From assembly GCF_002338065.1 (NCBI RefSeq), contig NZ_DDHJ01000002.1:69320-133319 (forward strand): a stretch of DNA of 64,000 nt. Direction: 5' to 3'. The stretch is from Pseudomonas sp. UBA1879. GTDB taxonomy: Bacteria; Pseudomonadota; Gammaproteobacteria; Pseudomonadales; Pseudomonadaceae. This document shows positions 15,851 through 24,642 of the stretch, one piece after another. Position numbers and translations under genes: made by a program. The notes beneath the pieces are model-generated. The model made no database searches. It was not told where the DNA came from and saw only the letters and a list, made by a program, of their open reading frames with translations. Positions within the stretch are counted from its first letter, which is position 1. The number at the start of each line of letters is the position of its first letter.

Positions 15851-17545
15851 TTAGTCCTTGGTCACGCGGTTGATTTCCTCAAGGCTGGTTAGCCCCTGCA
15901 TTGCCTTTTTGAGACCGGACGTGCGCAAATCGTTAAAGCCGTCTTTCCGCATCTGTGCGGAAATCTCGATCGAGTTGCCTTCTTCCATGATGATTCTTTC
16001 AAGGGCAGGGGTATTCTTCACCACCTCGTAAATACCTACCCTACCCTTGTAGCCACCATTGCAGTGCTCGCAGCCAACGGGCGAATACAAAGCGAACTTG
16101 CCAATTTTGTCTTCCGGAAAGCCTTCGGCAATCAGCGTCTCGCGAGGCACATCTATCTCTTTCTTACAGTGAGGACAAAGCTTTCGGGCCAGGCGCTGCG
16201 CGATGATCAAGTTGATAGCGGTTGCGATATTGAAGGCTGCAATACCCATGTGATGCAAACGGGTCAGCGTCTCGGCCGCGCTGTTGGTGTGAAGTGTTGA
16301 GAGCACCATATGCCCTGTCTGCGAGGCCTTAATAGCGATTTCCGCCGTTTCCAAGTCTCGAATCTCACCGACCATAATCACGTCAGGATCCTGACGAAGA
16401 AACGCACGAAGCGCTTGCGAAAAGTCCATCCCCTGACGGGGGTTAACGTTCACCTGGTTGATGCCCTCGAGGTTGATTTCGACCGGATCTTCCGCAGTTG
16501 AAATGTTGATATCCACGGTATTGAGGATGTTCAGGCCTGTATAAAGCGATACGGTCTTACCCGAACCCGTAGGTCCCGTAACCAAAATCATGCCTTGAGG
16601 CTGCCGCAGCGCCTGCAAATACAGTTCTTTCTGTTCCGGCTCATAGCCCAAGGCGTCAATACCCATTTGGGCACTGGTCGGATCAAGAATCCGCATAACG
16701 ATTTTTTCGCCCCACAATGTAGGGAGCGTGTTCACCCGAAAATCAATCGCGCGGGTTTTGGATATCCGCAACTTAATGCGACCGTCTTGAGGCTTCCGGC
16801 GTTCTGAAATGTCCAGACCAGCCATGACCTTCAATCGTGCTGCAATGCGGCCTGCAAGTTGGGTAGGTGGTTTGGCGACCTCATGCAGTACGCCATCTGT
16901 ACGCAAGCGGACCCGGAATGTTTTTTCGTAAGGCTCGAAGTGGAGGTCTGATGAACCAAGACGGATAGCGTCCATTAGCATTTTGTTAACGAAGCGGACT
17001 ACGGGAGCGTCTTCCGAATCCACCTCTTCCAAGGTCGCTTCTTTGGCCTCGACCATGGTTTCGATTTCTAGGCTGAGATCGACATCCGCCATTTCGCTCA
17101 ACCCGCCATGGGTATCGAACATCTTGTCGATGGCAACGCTAAGTTTGTCGTCCTCCACCAAAATCGCTTCAGTATTCAAGCCAGTACTGAACTGAATATC
17201 AGTGATCGCTTGGTGATTGGTTGGGTCCGACACGCCCACGAACAGCTTATTACCGCGCCGCCAGAGCGGGAGTGCAGAATGCTGGCGAACGAGCTTTTCG
17301 CTGACGAGACCCTTGGGCTGGCTCTCGCGGTCCAGCGTGGTGAGGTCGAGAAAAGGCAGCCCAAACTGGTCTGATGCCATTTCGGCAAGCAATAAGCTTT
17401 TAACTAGTTTGTTTTGAACCAGATAGCTGACAAGGGAAATCTTGTCGCGGCGTGCTTGCTGGTAAGCCTGCTGAGCAGATTTTTCATCGAGGAGTTCGGC
17501 GACGACCAGCTGCTTAGCCAAACCAGTGAGAACAACATCAGTCAT
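15851..17545 (-). CDS. pilB: Type IV pilus assembly ATPase
   Basis: A 564-aa hexameric secretion ATPase that powers pilus extension. An N-terminal MshEN-like region covers residues 1-150. The core has Walker A GPTGSGKTVSLY, an Asp box (STAEDPVEI), Walker B LRQDPDVIMVGEIRD and a His box (TLHTNSAAETLTRL). Four cysteines in CPHCKK and CEHCNG form the zinc-binding tetracysteine site. It is divergent from pilA across a 224-bp control region. The first gene of pilB-pilC-pilD-coaE-yacG. Confidence 0.96.
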   Translation of the reverse strand: MTDVVLTGLAKQLVVAELLDEKSAQQAYQQARRDKISLVSYLVQNKLVKSLLLAEMASDQFGLPFLDLTTLDRESQPKGLVSEKLVRQHSALPLWRRGNKLFVGVSDPTNHQAITDIQFSTGLNTEAILVEDDKLSVAIDKMFDTHGGLSEMADVDLSLEIETMVEAKEATLEEVDSEDAPVVRFVNKMLMDAIRLGSSDLHFEPYEKTFRVRLRTDGVLHEVAKPPTQLAGRIAARLKVMAGLDISERRKPQDGRIKLRISKTRAIDFRVNTLPTLWGEKIVMRILDPTSAQMGIDALGYEPEQKELYLQALRQPQGMILVTGPTGSGKTVSLYTGLNILNTVDINISTAEDPVEINLEGINQVNVNPRQGMDFSQALRAFLRQDPDVIMVGEIRDLETAEIAIKASQTGHMVLSTLHTNSAAETLTRLHHMGIAAFNIATAINLIIAQRLARKLCPHCKKEIDVPRETLIAEGFPEDKIGKFALYSPVGCEHCNGGYKGRVGIYEVVKNTPALERIIMEEGNSIEISAQMRKDGFNDLRTSGLKKAMQGLTSLEEINRVTKD

Positions 17546-17707
17546 AGAGCCACCAAACGCCGACAGTGGGGTGGTTTATAGCGTAGTCAGGCTTTGCTGC
17601 CAAATATCCACATTGAAAGTGACAAAAAACGTCAGTTTGTGCGCGGTCGAAAGAGTTGTGCGAAGCGGATGTGGTTTGCCGACCACGATTTTAAGCAAAT
17701 CAGGATT

Positions 17708-17723
17708 TGGCACGGCATGTGCT
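17708..17723 (+). promoter_or_regulatory. Sigma-54 promoter of pilA
   Basis: TGGCACGGCATGTGCT has the conserved GG at -24 and GC at -12 with exactly 10 nt between them, on the plus strand, 47 nt before the pilA start codon. Pseudomonas pilA genes are known to use RpoN with the PilS-PilR two-component system, so this is a confident call. Confidence 0.9.
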
Positions 17724-17769
17724 CAGGATTTCGTAGGGGCACACATAATTGACGCCTGGAGTAGTAATC

Positions 17770-18240
17770 ATGAATGCACAAAAAGGTTTCACCCTGATCG
17801 AACTGATGATCGTCGTTGCGATCATCGGGATTCTGGCCGCTGTCGCCATTCCCCAATACAGTGACTACACGTCTCGTGCCAAGGCAGCTGCCACGATTTC
17901 TGACATCGGTGTTTATCAAAACGCTGTAAGCCTCTGTGCTCAAGAAACTGGATCGTTGACAGCATGCGCTGCTGGCAGTAACGGAGTTCCAGCAGCAGCT
18001 GATACTCCGAATGCGACAGGGTTGGCGGTTTCAGCGGCCGGTGCGATTACTGCAACCAGTACAGCTACGACGTCTACTGGCACTAAGCTGACAGTTATCC
18101 ACACTCCAACGCTCACTACTGGAGCTGCGGCCATTGCTTGGGTTGAGTCTGGCACTATCTGTAATAAAGACCGCGGTATGAAGCCGGGTCAAGGTGGCTG
18201 CGCAGTTGCGGCTGCCTCTACAGGTACAGGAGGTCAATAA
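17770..18240 (+). CDS. pilA: Type IV major pilin PilA
   Basis: A 156-aa type IVa prepilin. The start at 17770 gives a short leader MNAQKG, then FTLIELMIVVAIIGILAAVA, with cleavage by PilD after Gly6 and the essential Glu5 of the mature protein. The rest is a low-complexity, Ala/Thr/Gly-rich globular domain (ITATSTATTSTGTKL). It has a cysteine pair in SLCAQETGSLTACAAG and another pair in GTICNKDRG and GGCAVA near the C-terminus, which can form the D-loop. The sequence matches no pilin that I recognise closely. A sigma-54 promoter precedes it and a tRNA gene begins 8 nt after the stop. Confidence 0.95.
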   Translation: MNAQKGFTLIELMIVVAIIGILAAVAIPQYSDYTSRAKAAATISDIGVYQNAVSLCAQETGSLTACAAGSNGVPAAADTPNATGLAVSAAGAITATSTATTSTGTKLTVIHTPTLTTGAAAIAWVESGTICNKDRGMKPGQGGCAVAAASTGTGGQ

Positions 18241-18248
18241 CACTTAGC

Positions 18249-18324
18249 GCCGAAATAGCTCAGTCGGTAGAGCAGCGCACTCGTAACGCGAAGGTCGTAG
18301 GTTCGATTCCTATTTTCGGCACCA
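18249..18324 (+). tRNA. tRNA-Thr (anticodon CGT)
   Basis: A 76-nt cloverleaf with encoded CCA. The acceptor arms GCCGAAA and TTTCGGC pair fully, the D arm is GCTCAGTCGGTAGAGC, the anticodon loop is CTCGTAA (anticodon CGT, reads ACG), and the T arm is GTAGG TTCGATT CCTAT with one weak pair. The bottom of the anticodon stem has an A-C mismatch (positions 31 and 39). It follows pilA by 8 nt, the same tRNA that flanks pilA loci in other Pseudomonas. Confidence 0.92.
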
Positions 18325-18333
18325 GCAACACCC

Positions 18334-18363
18334 AAAGCCCGGTCCCAGTGACCGGGCTTTTTC
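18334..18363 (+). terminator. Rho-independent terminator after tRNA-Thr
   Basis: AAAGCCCGGTC and GACCGGGCTTT form an 11-bp stem with loop CCAGT, then a T run. It probably ends the tRNA transcript and any pilA read-through. Confidence 0.85.
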
Positions 18364-18545
18364 ATGCGAGGTGTCTGCCTCATGTCCAGCCCCGCCCACG
18401 CTGTCAGCGGCGTCATACCTCGATTGTCGGGATTTGCTTGGCTTCAAAGAGACGCGTCCTACTGCGCTTCTCCTCCAATGCGTTGACAATGCACCCCTTA
18501 CATCCACAATGGTTTTTTCCAGCCAGCCCGAATCAAGGAGAGTGA

Positions 18546-19238
18546 ATGAACGCAGACGCATCACCCAGCTCTCTGATCGGTGTCGGGGTCTACACCCCAG
18601 CTGAAGCGGCCCTCTACACCGACATTCCGTCAAAAGACATCCGACGCTGGATATTCGGCTACAAATCGGAGGGGGTTGAGTATCCGGGGCTTTGGCTCCC
18701 TGAGCTTGGACGCAGCGAAGAAAAGCTGCTCGGTTTTCACGACCTGCTCGAAATCCGGTTTGTGCATGCTTTCCGCAAGCATGGTCTCAGCCTCCAGACC
18801 ATTCGTGCTGCATCGACTCAGGCGCGGGAGCTCTTCAATCAGGCGTATCCCTTCACCTGTAAGCAGTTTCAAACGGACGGCAGGAGCATTTTTGCCACGG
18901 TCTTCGACCAGACTGGCGATGAGGCAATTCTGGATCTTGCCAAGCGTCAATACGCGTTTCGACAGGTCATTGGTCCTTCGCTTTATGAAGGGATCGACTA
19001 CACGGGAGAGGGAAGGGCCCTGCGCTGGTATCCAGTAAAGCGAAGCAAGGCGGTGGTGCTTGATCCGAGTCGCAATTTTGGCAAACCTGTTCTGGCATCC
19101 ACTGGTGTAGACACTTCGACGATTTATCACGCGTATCTCGCCGAAGGTCGAGATGCAAAGCGTGTCGCGTCAATTTTCGAAATTCCTATCGCAGCAGTGG
19201 GAGCTGCGGTCAGTTTTGAGAACAGGATTGCCGCTTGA
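18546..19238 (+). CDS. Putative antitoxin, DUF433/MerR-like DNA-binding protein
   Basis: A 230-aa predicted DNA-binding protein. It opens with a MerR-like segment (YTPAEAALYTDIPSKDIRRWIFGY). A central region with HDLLEIRFVHAFRKHGLSLQTIR resembles MerR dimerisation helices. A C-terminal DUF433-like helix-turn-helix reads VDTSTIYHAYLAEGRDAKRVASIFEI. AAGGAG precedes the ATG. Its stop overlaps the start of the next gene by 4 nt (TTGA). The pair looks like the VapB45/VapC45-type toxin-antitoxin family: a long DUF433 antitoxin followed by a PIN-like protein. It lies just behind tRNA-Thr, a common insertion point. The functional assignment is inference. Confidence 0.7.
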   Translation: MNADASPSSLIGVGVYTPAEAALYTDIPSKDIRRWIFGYKSEGVEYPGLWLPELGRSEEKLLGFHDLLEIRFVHAFRKHGLSLQTIRAASTQARELFNQAYPFTCKQFQTDGRSIFATVFDQTGDEAILDLAKRQYAFRQVIGPSLYEGIDYTGEGRALRWYPVKRSKAVVLDPSRNFGKPVLASTGVDTSTIYHAYLAEGRDAKRVASIFEIPIAAVGAAVSFENRIAA

Positions 19239-19642
19239 GCTTTCTGATCGACAATAACTTGCCCCCTGCACTGGCAAGAGCCCTTCATGAACTTTGCAAG
19301 GCCGATGGACACAGTGTTGTTGCCCTTCGAGAGAAGTTTGACCAGCGCTCAAGCGATGTCTCATGGATCTCGACTTTGAGGTCTGAAGGAAAGTGGTCGG
19401 TGGTGTCGCAGGATAAGTTCACCAAGGGTGACGCTGAACGCAGAGCCTTTCGTGAGTGTGGTCTCCCGATTTTTTGTTTGGCCAAGCAGTGGGGGCAGGA
19501 GCCCTATTGGAGCAAAGCGCAGAACCTCGTCAAATGGTGGCCTGCAATTTTGCATCACGCGGAGCTGGCGAGTGACGGAACGGCTTTCCGGGTCGCGTGG
19601 CGGTTCTCAGCATCGAACAGGTTTGAGCTCATTAAAATGTAA
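19235..19642 (+). CDS. Putative toxin, PIN-like (DUF5615/VapC45-type) protein
   Basis: A 135-aa protein that opens with FLIDNNLPPALARAL, the typical first strand and acidic residue of the DUF5615 PIN-like family. It continues with SDVSWISTLRSEGKWSVVSQDKF (second acidic cluster, Asp of the SxD motif) and GLPIFCLAKQW. The start is a TTG that overlaps the upstream stop as TTGA, so translation is coupled to the antitoxin. Members are predicted ribonuclease-fold toxins. The usual C-terminal acidic residue is not obvious to me. A terminator begins at its stop codon. Confidence 0.68.
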   Translation: MSFLIDNNLPPALARALHELCKADGHSVVALREKFDQRSSDVSWISTLRSEGKWSVVSQDKFTKGDAERRAFRECGLPIFCLAKQWGQEPYWSKAQNLVKWWPAILHHAELASDGTAFRVAWRFSASNRFELIKM

Positions 19643-19668
19643 AAGCCCGGCTTTCTATGCCGGGCTTT
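19642..19668 (+). terminator. Rho-independent terminator after the toxin-antitoxin-like pair
   Basis: AAAGCCCGGC and GCCGGGCTTT pair over 10 bp with a 7-nt loop. It starts directly at the stop codon of the PIN-like gene. Confidence 0.8.
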
Positions 19669-19730
19669 CTGCTGATAAGAAGGTGAAGCCGGTGCTCGTT
19701 ATGCAGGCCTGACGATCGACAACTTCGCCA

Positions 19731-20150
19731 TCAAAGCGTCCAGTAGCTCACAACCCTGTCCTTACCGAAATGAATACTCAAACTATTCCCGTGGTTCTCG
19801 ACGTTACCGTTCACCTTGCCGGCGGCGGTTGAGGCGGCGTTGGAGGCTTGGTTGGCGGAGCTGGCCACGCCCAAGGCGCTGCCGACGGCACCTGCGCCAG
19901 GAATGTAGCCGACCAGGTTAGAGGCGGCGCTCAGGTTGCCGGTTTTGTCGTAACTCCAGCGGTAGCTGCCATCTGAATAGGTGGTCTGGCTGTCGGGCAC
20001 GCCGTAGAGGCTCTGGACTTGGGCTTGTGTGGTTTTATGCGGAATGAGGTGGGACTGGACGTAAGAAGCGCTGAATTTGTCTTCGCCGCCCATGGAGGCG
20101 CAACCGGAAATGAGGGTAATAGCCAGCGCGCACAGAAGTCTTGTTTTCAT
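19731..20150 (-). CDS. Putative lipoprotein, BamE/SmpA-like fold
   Basis: A 139-aa predicted lipoprotein. The signal peptide ends in the lipobox ISGC (Cys at residue 17), followed by ASMGG, which lacks an inner-membrane retention Asp, so outer-membrane anchoring is likely. The middle region (IPHKTTQAQVQSLYGVPDSQTTYSDGSYRWSYDK) has the pattern of a BamE/SmpA domain: helix, G-x-P, then a beta hairpin. Next comes a glycine/alanine-rich hydrophobic segment (VGYIPGAGAVGSALGVASSA). Function unknown. It is alone between the toxin gene and nadC. Confidence 0.75.
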   Translation of the reverse strand: MKTRLLCALAITLISGCASMGGEDKFSASYVQSHLIPHKTTQAQVQSLYGVPDSQTTYSDGSYRWSYDKTGNLSAASNLVGYIPGAGAVGSALGVASSANQASNAASTAAGKVNGNVENHGNSLSIHFGKDRVVSYWTL

Positions 20151-20367
20151 TGAGAATCTCCTTCCCTGAGTAATGATCCAATTATTAGAATTTGTTACAA
20201 ATCTGAATAATTCGCGATTGTAGCGAGAGAAGTGGGTTTTTCAACTGCAAAAAGGTGCGTCAGTTCGCATTTTTCGCCCCGCTGAGAACCATTCGTCATG
20301 AGCATAGTTCTGCGAGGAAGACGGGCGCCGGAAAGAGCGACGCCCGATGGCGACGTTATCGCGCCAG

Positions 20368-21216
20368 TCAGATACTCAACCGCATCGACAAATCCACGGC
20401 CTTCACATCCTTGGTCAACGTCCCGATCGAGATGTAATCCACCCCCGTTTCCGCAATCGAGCGCAGGGTCGCGTCCGTCACGCCGCCGCTCGCTTCAAGC
20501 TTGGCCTTGCCCGCTGTCAGGCGGACGGCTTCGCGCATGTCGTCGTGGCTGAGTTCGTCGAGCATGATGATGTCGGCGCCGCCGGCGAGGGCTTGGTTCA
20601 GTTCGTCGAGGCTTTCGACTTCGACTTCCACCGGTTTGCCGGGAGCGATTTTGTGGGCGGCGGCGATGGCGTCGGCGATGCCGCCGCAAGCTGCGATATG
20701 GTTCTCTTTAATAAGGAATGCGTCGTACAGGCCGATGCGGTGGTTGTGGCAGCCGCCGCAGGTGACGGCGTATTTCTGCGCCAAGCGCAGTCCGGGCAAG
20801 GTTTTGCGGGTGTCGAGCAATTTGACGTGCGTGTCGGCGACCATGTCCGCGTAGTGCCGGGCGCGGGTCGCGACGCCGGAAAGCAACTGCAGGAAGTTGA
20901 GGGCGCTACGTTCGCCTGTCAGCAGCGAGCGCGCGGGCCCTTCGAGGTGGAAGAGGGGCTGATTGGGTTTGACCCGGTCGCCATCGGCGACTTGCCAGTG
21001 CACCGCGACGCGCTGATCCAACTGCCGGAATACGCTGTCGACCCAAGCCGTACCGGCGATTACCGCGTCGTCGCGGGAAATCACGGTGGCCTTGGCCAAT
21101 CGTTCGGCGGGAATCAACTGAGCGGTGATGTCGCCGCTGCCCACGTCTTCAAGCAACGCTCGGCGCACATTGGCTTCGATTTCCGCAGTCAGCGATGCGA
21201 GGCATAGGTTCGGCAT
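20368..21216 (-). CDS. nadC: Nicotinate-nucleotide pyrophosphorylase (quinolinate phosphoribosyltransferase)
   Basis: Converts quinolinate and PRPP to nicotinate mononucleotide in NAD synthesis; 282 aa. Landmarks are LLEDVGSGDITAQLIP, the substrate-binding RTRK-type region LLDTRKTLPGLRLAQKYAV, HRIGLYDAFLIKENHI, and the phosphate-binding EASGGV and IGTLTKDV near the C-terminus. The start at 21216 with GGAG upstream gives MPNLCLASLTAEI, matching the Pseudomonas aeruginosa protein. It lies between pilA and the DUF1631 gene, as in that species, with the toxin-antitoxin pair and lipoprotein inserted on the pilA side. Confidence 0.95.
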   Translation of the reverse strand: MPNLCLASLTAEIEANVRRALLEDVGSGDITAQLIPAERLAKATVISRDDAVIAGTAWVDSVFRQLDQRVAVHWQVADGDRVKPNQPLFHLEGPARSLLTGERSALNFLQLLSGVATRARHYADMVADTHVKLLDTRKTLPGLRLAQKYAVTCGGCHNHRIGLYDAFLIKENHIAACGGIADAIAAAHKIAPGKPVEVEVESLDELNQALAGGADIIMLDELSHDDMREAVRLTAGKAKLEASGGVTDATLRSIAETGVDYISIGTLTKDVKAVDLSMRLSI

Positions 21217-21603
21217 ATCAGACTCCACTTACTAAGTGCGCGGAGTATAAGGCAGTCACCTGTACCAACCCACCTGTCTCATGCCATTCAATTGAGTGCA
21301 AGACCTGCACTTTGTCGGTTTTTTCGTTACAGATGCGATGGAACGGCATTTTTGCGGTCCTACGCCTCACGTAAGCCTTCGCCTACTCCTATATTTCTGA
21401 AGTGTGCGAAGACTCTGCTGGCGAGCAGACAAATTTTGAAAGATACTTCGCCTTGTATTTGACGTCATAGGTTTGACGTTCTGCCTGTACACCTCAGGGA
21501 CTACACATTTTGAGATTCCGCCATGTGAGGGCTTCGCGTTCGCTGGCGCTCAAGGTGTGGCTGATGCAGTGGCTGATTGAGTGAGTTTGACGAGGGGTCC
21601 TTG
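21217..21603. other. 387-bp gene-free control region between nadC and DUF1631
   Basis: The two flanking genes are divergent, so both promoters lie here. It is AT-richer than its surroundings. I see a short repeated TTTGACGT (near 21458 and 21473) but no recognisable operator, small gene or structured RNA. Confidence 0.5.
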
Positions 21604-23862
21604 ATGCAGAACGACAGCAAAGTAGTGCCTTTGGGCAAGTCAGGTCCGGATCAACCGGGGTCTTCGCCTGTCGCCCGGCTGCCTGTCGTCCTTTTGCAAG
21701 TGCGCGACAGAGCCGCGCAGCAGCTTAAGGAGAGTCTGCAAAGCCTGTTCGATAACGCCGATGACACGCTGTTCGAAATGGCAGACCGGGCGCACAACAA
21801 CGCCGAGCAGAACGTCTTTTTCGAAGCCATGCGCGACTTGCGGCTCAAGCGCAAAAGCATTGAGCGCAATTTCCTCGACAAATTCTTCGAGGCGTTTCTG
21901 CGCCTTGGTCAATACGAGATCGCCGAGCCGATCCTCAACGAACCCGTTTCTTTCGACAAACTTGCGCTGGTCCATAACGACGACCTGGAGCGCACGGTCG
22001 CTGTCGACGCGATGGTGACCAAAGTGGTCAACCGCGATGGCGTCGCGTTGAGCCAGCTGACCACCCGCCTCAACGAGCTGATTCCCCAGCCACTGACCGA
22101 CGAAACCAACCCGCTGGGTCCTACGCTGCTGTGCGATTTTTTCTTGCAGGCAGGGCGGAATCTGGGCGTCGAGATCAAGGTCAAGCTGATCATTCTCAAG
22201 CTGTTCGAGAAGTACGCCCTCGCCGACGCCGATCAACTGTATGAAGCCGCCAACCAGCTGCTGATTGCGGCAGGCGTATTGCCGGATCTGAAGGTGCTGC
22301 CTTCGCGTCGCTCGACGGACAGGTCCTCGAGCAATGCGGCTGCGCGTGAAGCTCAGCGGGCCGACAATGCGTCGTTGGTGCAGGCGACCGAAAAACTCGA
22401 TCAAAGCGTGCAGGAAGTGTTCTCGGCGCTGCAGGAATTGTTGGTCTATGTGCGCGGCAACCTGACGCCACGCTCGGACAGCGCGGCAGCCGATGCGCGT
22501 CCGATTTCCAGTCAAGACCTGCTGCGTCTGCTCTCGCATTTGCAGCAGTATGTCCCGCGCGCCGACACTCCTGATGACTTCGACCTTCGTACCCAACTCG
22601 AGCAACTGATTGGCCGGGTCAGTGCGCGCAGCGGCAAATTCCGCACCGTGGGCACAGTCGATGAGGACGTGATCAACCTCATTTCAATGCTGTTCGAATT
22701 CATCCTCGATGACCGCAACCTGCCGGGCTCGCTTCGTGCGCTGATTGGCCGCTTGCAGATCCCGATGCTGAAAGTCGCGGTGATCGATAAAAGCTTTTTC
22801 AGTCGTGGCAGCCATCCGGCGCGCCGTTTGCTGAACGAGATCGCGTCGGCCGCGCTGGGTTGGGGCGGGCGTGATGACAGTCAGCGGGACTCGCTCTACA
22901 CCCGCATCGATCAGATTGTGCAGCGCCTGTTGCACGATTTCGTCGATGATCCGGCGATCTTCACCGAACTGTTGGTGGATTTCCTGGCGTTCACCAGCGA
23001 TGAGCGTCGTCGCAGCGAACTGCTCGAACAGCGCACCCGCGATGCCGAAGAAGGCCGGGCGTTGGCCGAGTTGGCGCGTGAGCGGGTGCAACAGGCGCTC
23101 AACGACCGCTTGCTTGGCAGGACCTTGCCGGAAGTGGTCGTGCGTTTGTTGCAGGAAGCCTGGAGCAAAGTGCTGTTGCTGACGTGCCTCAAACACGGTG
23201 AGCAGTCGAGCGAGTGGCAGGCCGGATTGCAGGCGATGGACGACCTGATCTGGAGTGTCGAGCCTCACGACGAGCCCGATGCCCGCCAGCGCCTGTTGGA
23301 GCTGGTACCGGGGTTGCTCAAGTCGCTGCGCGATGGCCTGAGCAGTGCAGCGTTCGACCCGTTCGCGACCAGTGAATTTTTCAGTCAGCTCGAAGCGCTG
23401 CATGTGCAGGCGTTCAACCACGTTGCGCGCAGCCCTGAAGAGATCGCGTCAACTGAACAATTGGCGCCGGCCGACCCTGAATCCTCGGTTGGCCCTTCGA
23501 TGATGGCGGTCGTCGAAGAGATCGTGCTGGTTGCGCCGGGTGAGCAGGTCATGAGTGAGCCTTCGCTGCACTTGCCAGAGAACGACGAAGGCCTGTTGCA
23601 AGTCGACAAATTGCGTCTGGGCAGTTGGGTCGAGATTCAGGAAGACGAAGACCACAAATTGCGCTGCAAGCTGGCGGCCATCGTCGAGCCGAGCGGGCGC
23701 TATGTGTTCGTCAATCGCACCGGCATGAAAGTGTTGGAGAAGACACGTATGGGGCTGGCGGTCGAGTTCCGCCGCGGCGCGATTCGCGTCCTGGACGATT
23801 CGCTGTTGTTCGACCGGGCGCTGGAGTCGGTGCTGGGGAATCTGCGCAAGCTGAAGGGTTGA
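21604..23862 (+). CDS. DUF1631 protein
   Basis: A 752-aa cytoplasmic protein of the DUF1631 family, conserved in Pseudomonas next to ampD and nadC; it has been called thymidine phosphorylase in databases without basis in its sequence. The N-terminal part is charged and helical (LRLKRKSIERNFLDKFFEAF). The C-terminal 80 residues contain a small beta-rich unit (LRLGSWVEIQEDEDHKLRCKL, then SGRYVFVNRTGMKV) that resembles a PilZ-like barrel. An association with c-di-GMP would be inference. The start at 21604 follows GAGGGG; the open frame extends nine codons further up. Confidence 0.88.
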   Translation: MQNDSKVVPLGKSGPDQPGSSPVARLPVVLLQVRDRAAQQLKESLQSLFDNADDTLFEMADRAHNNAEQNVFFEAMRDLRLKRKSIERNFLDKFFEAFLRLGQYEIAEPILNEPVSFDKLALVHNDDLERTVAVDAMVTKVVNRDGVALSQLTTRLNELIPQPLTDETNPLGPTLLCDFFLQAGRNLGVEIKVKLIILKLFEKYALADADQLYEAANQLLIAAGVLPDLKVLPSRRSTDRSSSNAAAREAQRADNASLVQATEKLDQSVQEVFSALQELLVYVRGNLTPRSDSAAADARPISSQDLLRLLSHLQQYVPRADTPDDFDLRTQLEQLIGRVSARSGKFRTVGTVDEDVINLISMLFEFILDDRNLPGSLRALIGRLQIPMLKVAVIDKSFFSRGSHPARRLLNEIASAALGWGGRDDSQRDSLYTRIDQIVQRLLHDFVDDPAIFTELLVDFLAFTSDERRRSELLEQRTRDAEEGRALAELARERVQQALNDRLLGRTLPEVVVRLLQEAWSKVLLLTCLKHGEQSSEWQAGLQAMDDLIWSVEPHDEPDARQRLLELVPGLLKSLRDGLSSAAFDPFATSEFFSQLEALHVQAFNHVARSPEEIASTEQLAPADPESSVGPSMMAVVEEIVLVAPGEQVMSEPSLHLPENDEGLLQVDKLRLGSWVEIQEDEDHKLRCKLAAIVEPSGRYVFVNRTGMKVLEKTRMGLAVEFRRGAIRVLDDSLLFDRALESVLGNLRKLKG

Positions 23863-23886
23863 TGGCGCCGCTTGCACGCCTTTTGG

Positions 23887-23976
23887 GGGAGTGAGCTTGC
23901 TCGCGATGACTGCTCTTCTGACGCCATAGCTCCCGTGGGTGTAAAGGCCTCTTCGCGAGCAAGCTCACTCCTACAA
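23887..23976. repeat. REP pair, GTGAGCTTGCTCGC family
   Basis: Inverted arms GTGAGCTTGCTCGCGA (from 23891) and TTCGCGAGCAAGCTCAC (to 23969) are separated by about 45 bp, between the DUF1631 gene and ampD. Confidence 0.85.
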
Positions 23977-24081
23977 GGGCGCATGAGATTCATCCGGATG
24001 CAGGTTGCCTCTCCAGACTCCCACATCCTCTCCCATCGCGGGCATACTGGCCGCTGCCGATTCACGCTTTAAGGATCTTCC

Positions 24082-24630
24082 ATGCAAATGGACCCCGCCA
24101 CGGGCTGGTGCCACGGCGCGCACCTTTGCCCTTCACCCAATTTCAATGCCCGCCCTGAGGCGGAAATTTCGCTGCTGGTGATCCACAACATCAGCCTGCC
24201 GCCCGCGCAGTTCAAAACCGGAAAGGTCCAAGCATTTTTCCAAAACCGGCTGGACGTCACAGAGCATCCTTACTTTGAAGGCATCGCCGAGCTGCGGGTC
24301 TCTGCGCATTTTCTGATCGAGCGTGATGGTGAGCTGACTCAGTTCGTCTCGTGTCTGGATCGCGCCTGGCACGCCGGGGTTTCCATGTTCGAGGGGCGCG
24401 AGACGTGCAATGACTTTTCCATCGGCATCGAGTTGGAAGGGACTGACGATCAGCCCTTCACCGACGCGCAGTACGAAACACTGACAGCGCTGACCCGGCA
24501 ATTGCAGCAGGCCTGGCCCGCAATCACGACCCAACGGATCACCGGCCACAGCGACATTGCGCCGGGCCGCAAGACCGATCCCGGCCCCTGTTTTGATTGG
24601 GCGCGGTTTCGTTCGGCATTGCAGGATTGA
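24082..24630 (+). CDS. ampD: 1,6-anhydro-N-acetylmuramyl-L-alanine amidase
   Basis: Cytoplasmic zinc amidase of 182 aa that removes the stem peptide from anhydromuropeptides during cell-wall recycling. Its loss raises inducer levels and AmpC beta-lactamase. The zinc ligands His35 (VIHNIS), His156 (ITGHSDIA) and Asp166 (KTDPGP) are present, as are the catalytic Glu117 (IGIELEG) and Lys164. The first residues MQMDPATGWCHGAH are typical. It is followed 12 nt later by ampE, the usual operon. Confidence 0.96.
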   Translation: MQMDPATGWCHGAHLCPSPNFNARPEAEISLLVIHNISLPPAQFKTGKVQAFFQNRLDVTEHPYFEGIAELRVSAHFLIERDGELTQFVSCLDRAWHAGVSMFEGRETCNDFSIGIELEGTDDQPFTDAQYETLTALTRQLQQAWPAITTQRITGHSDIAPGRKTDPGPCFDWARFRSALQD

Positions 24631-24642
24631 ATCTAGGAGCAA

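Noticed and set aside
20320..20350. nadC terminator
   Set aside because: CGGGCG/CGCCCG arms can pair there but there is no T run on the minus strand, so I do not call it.
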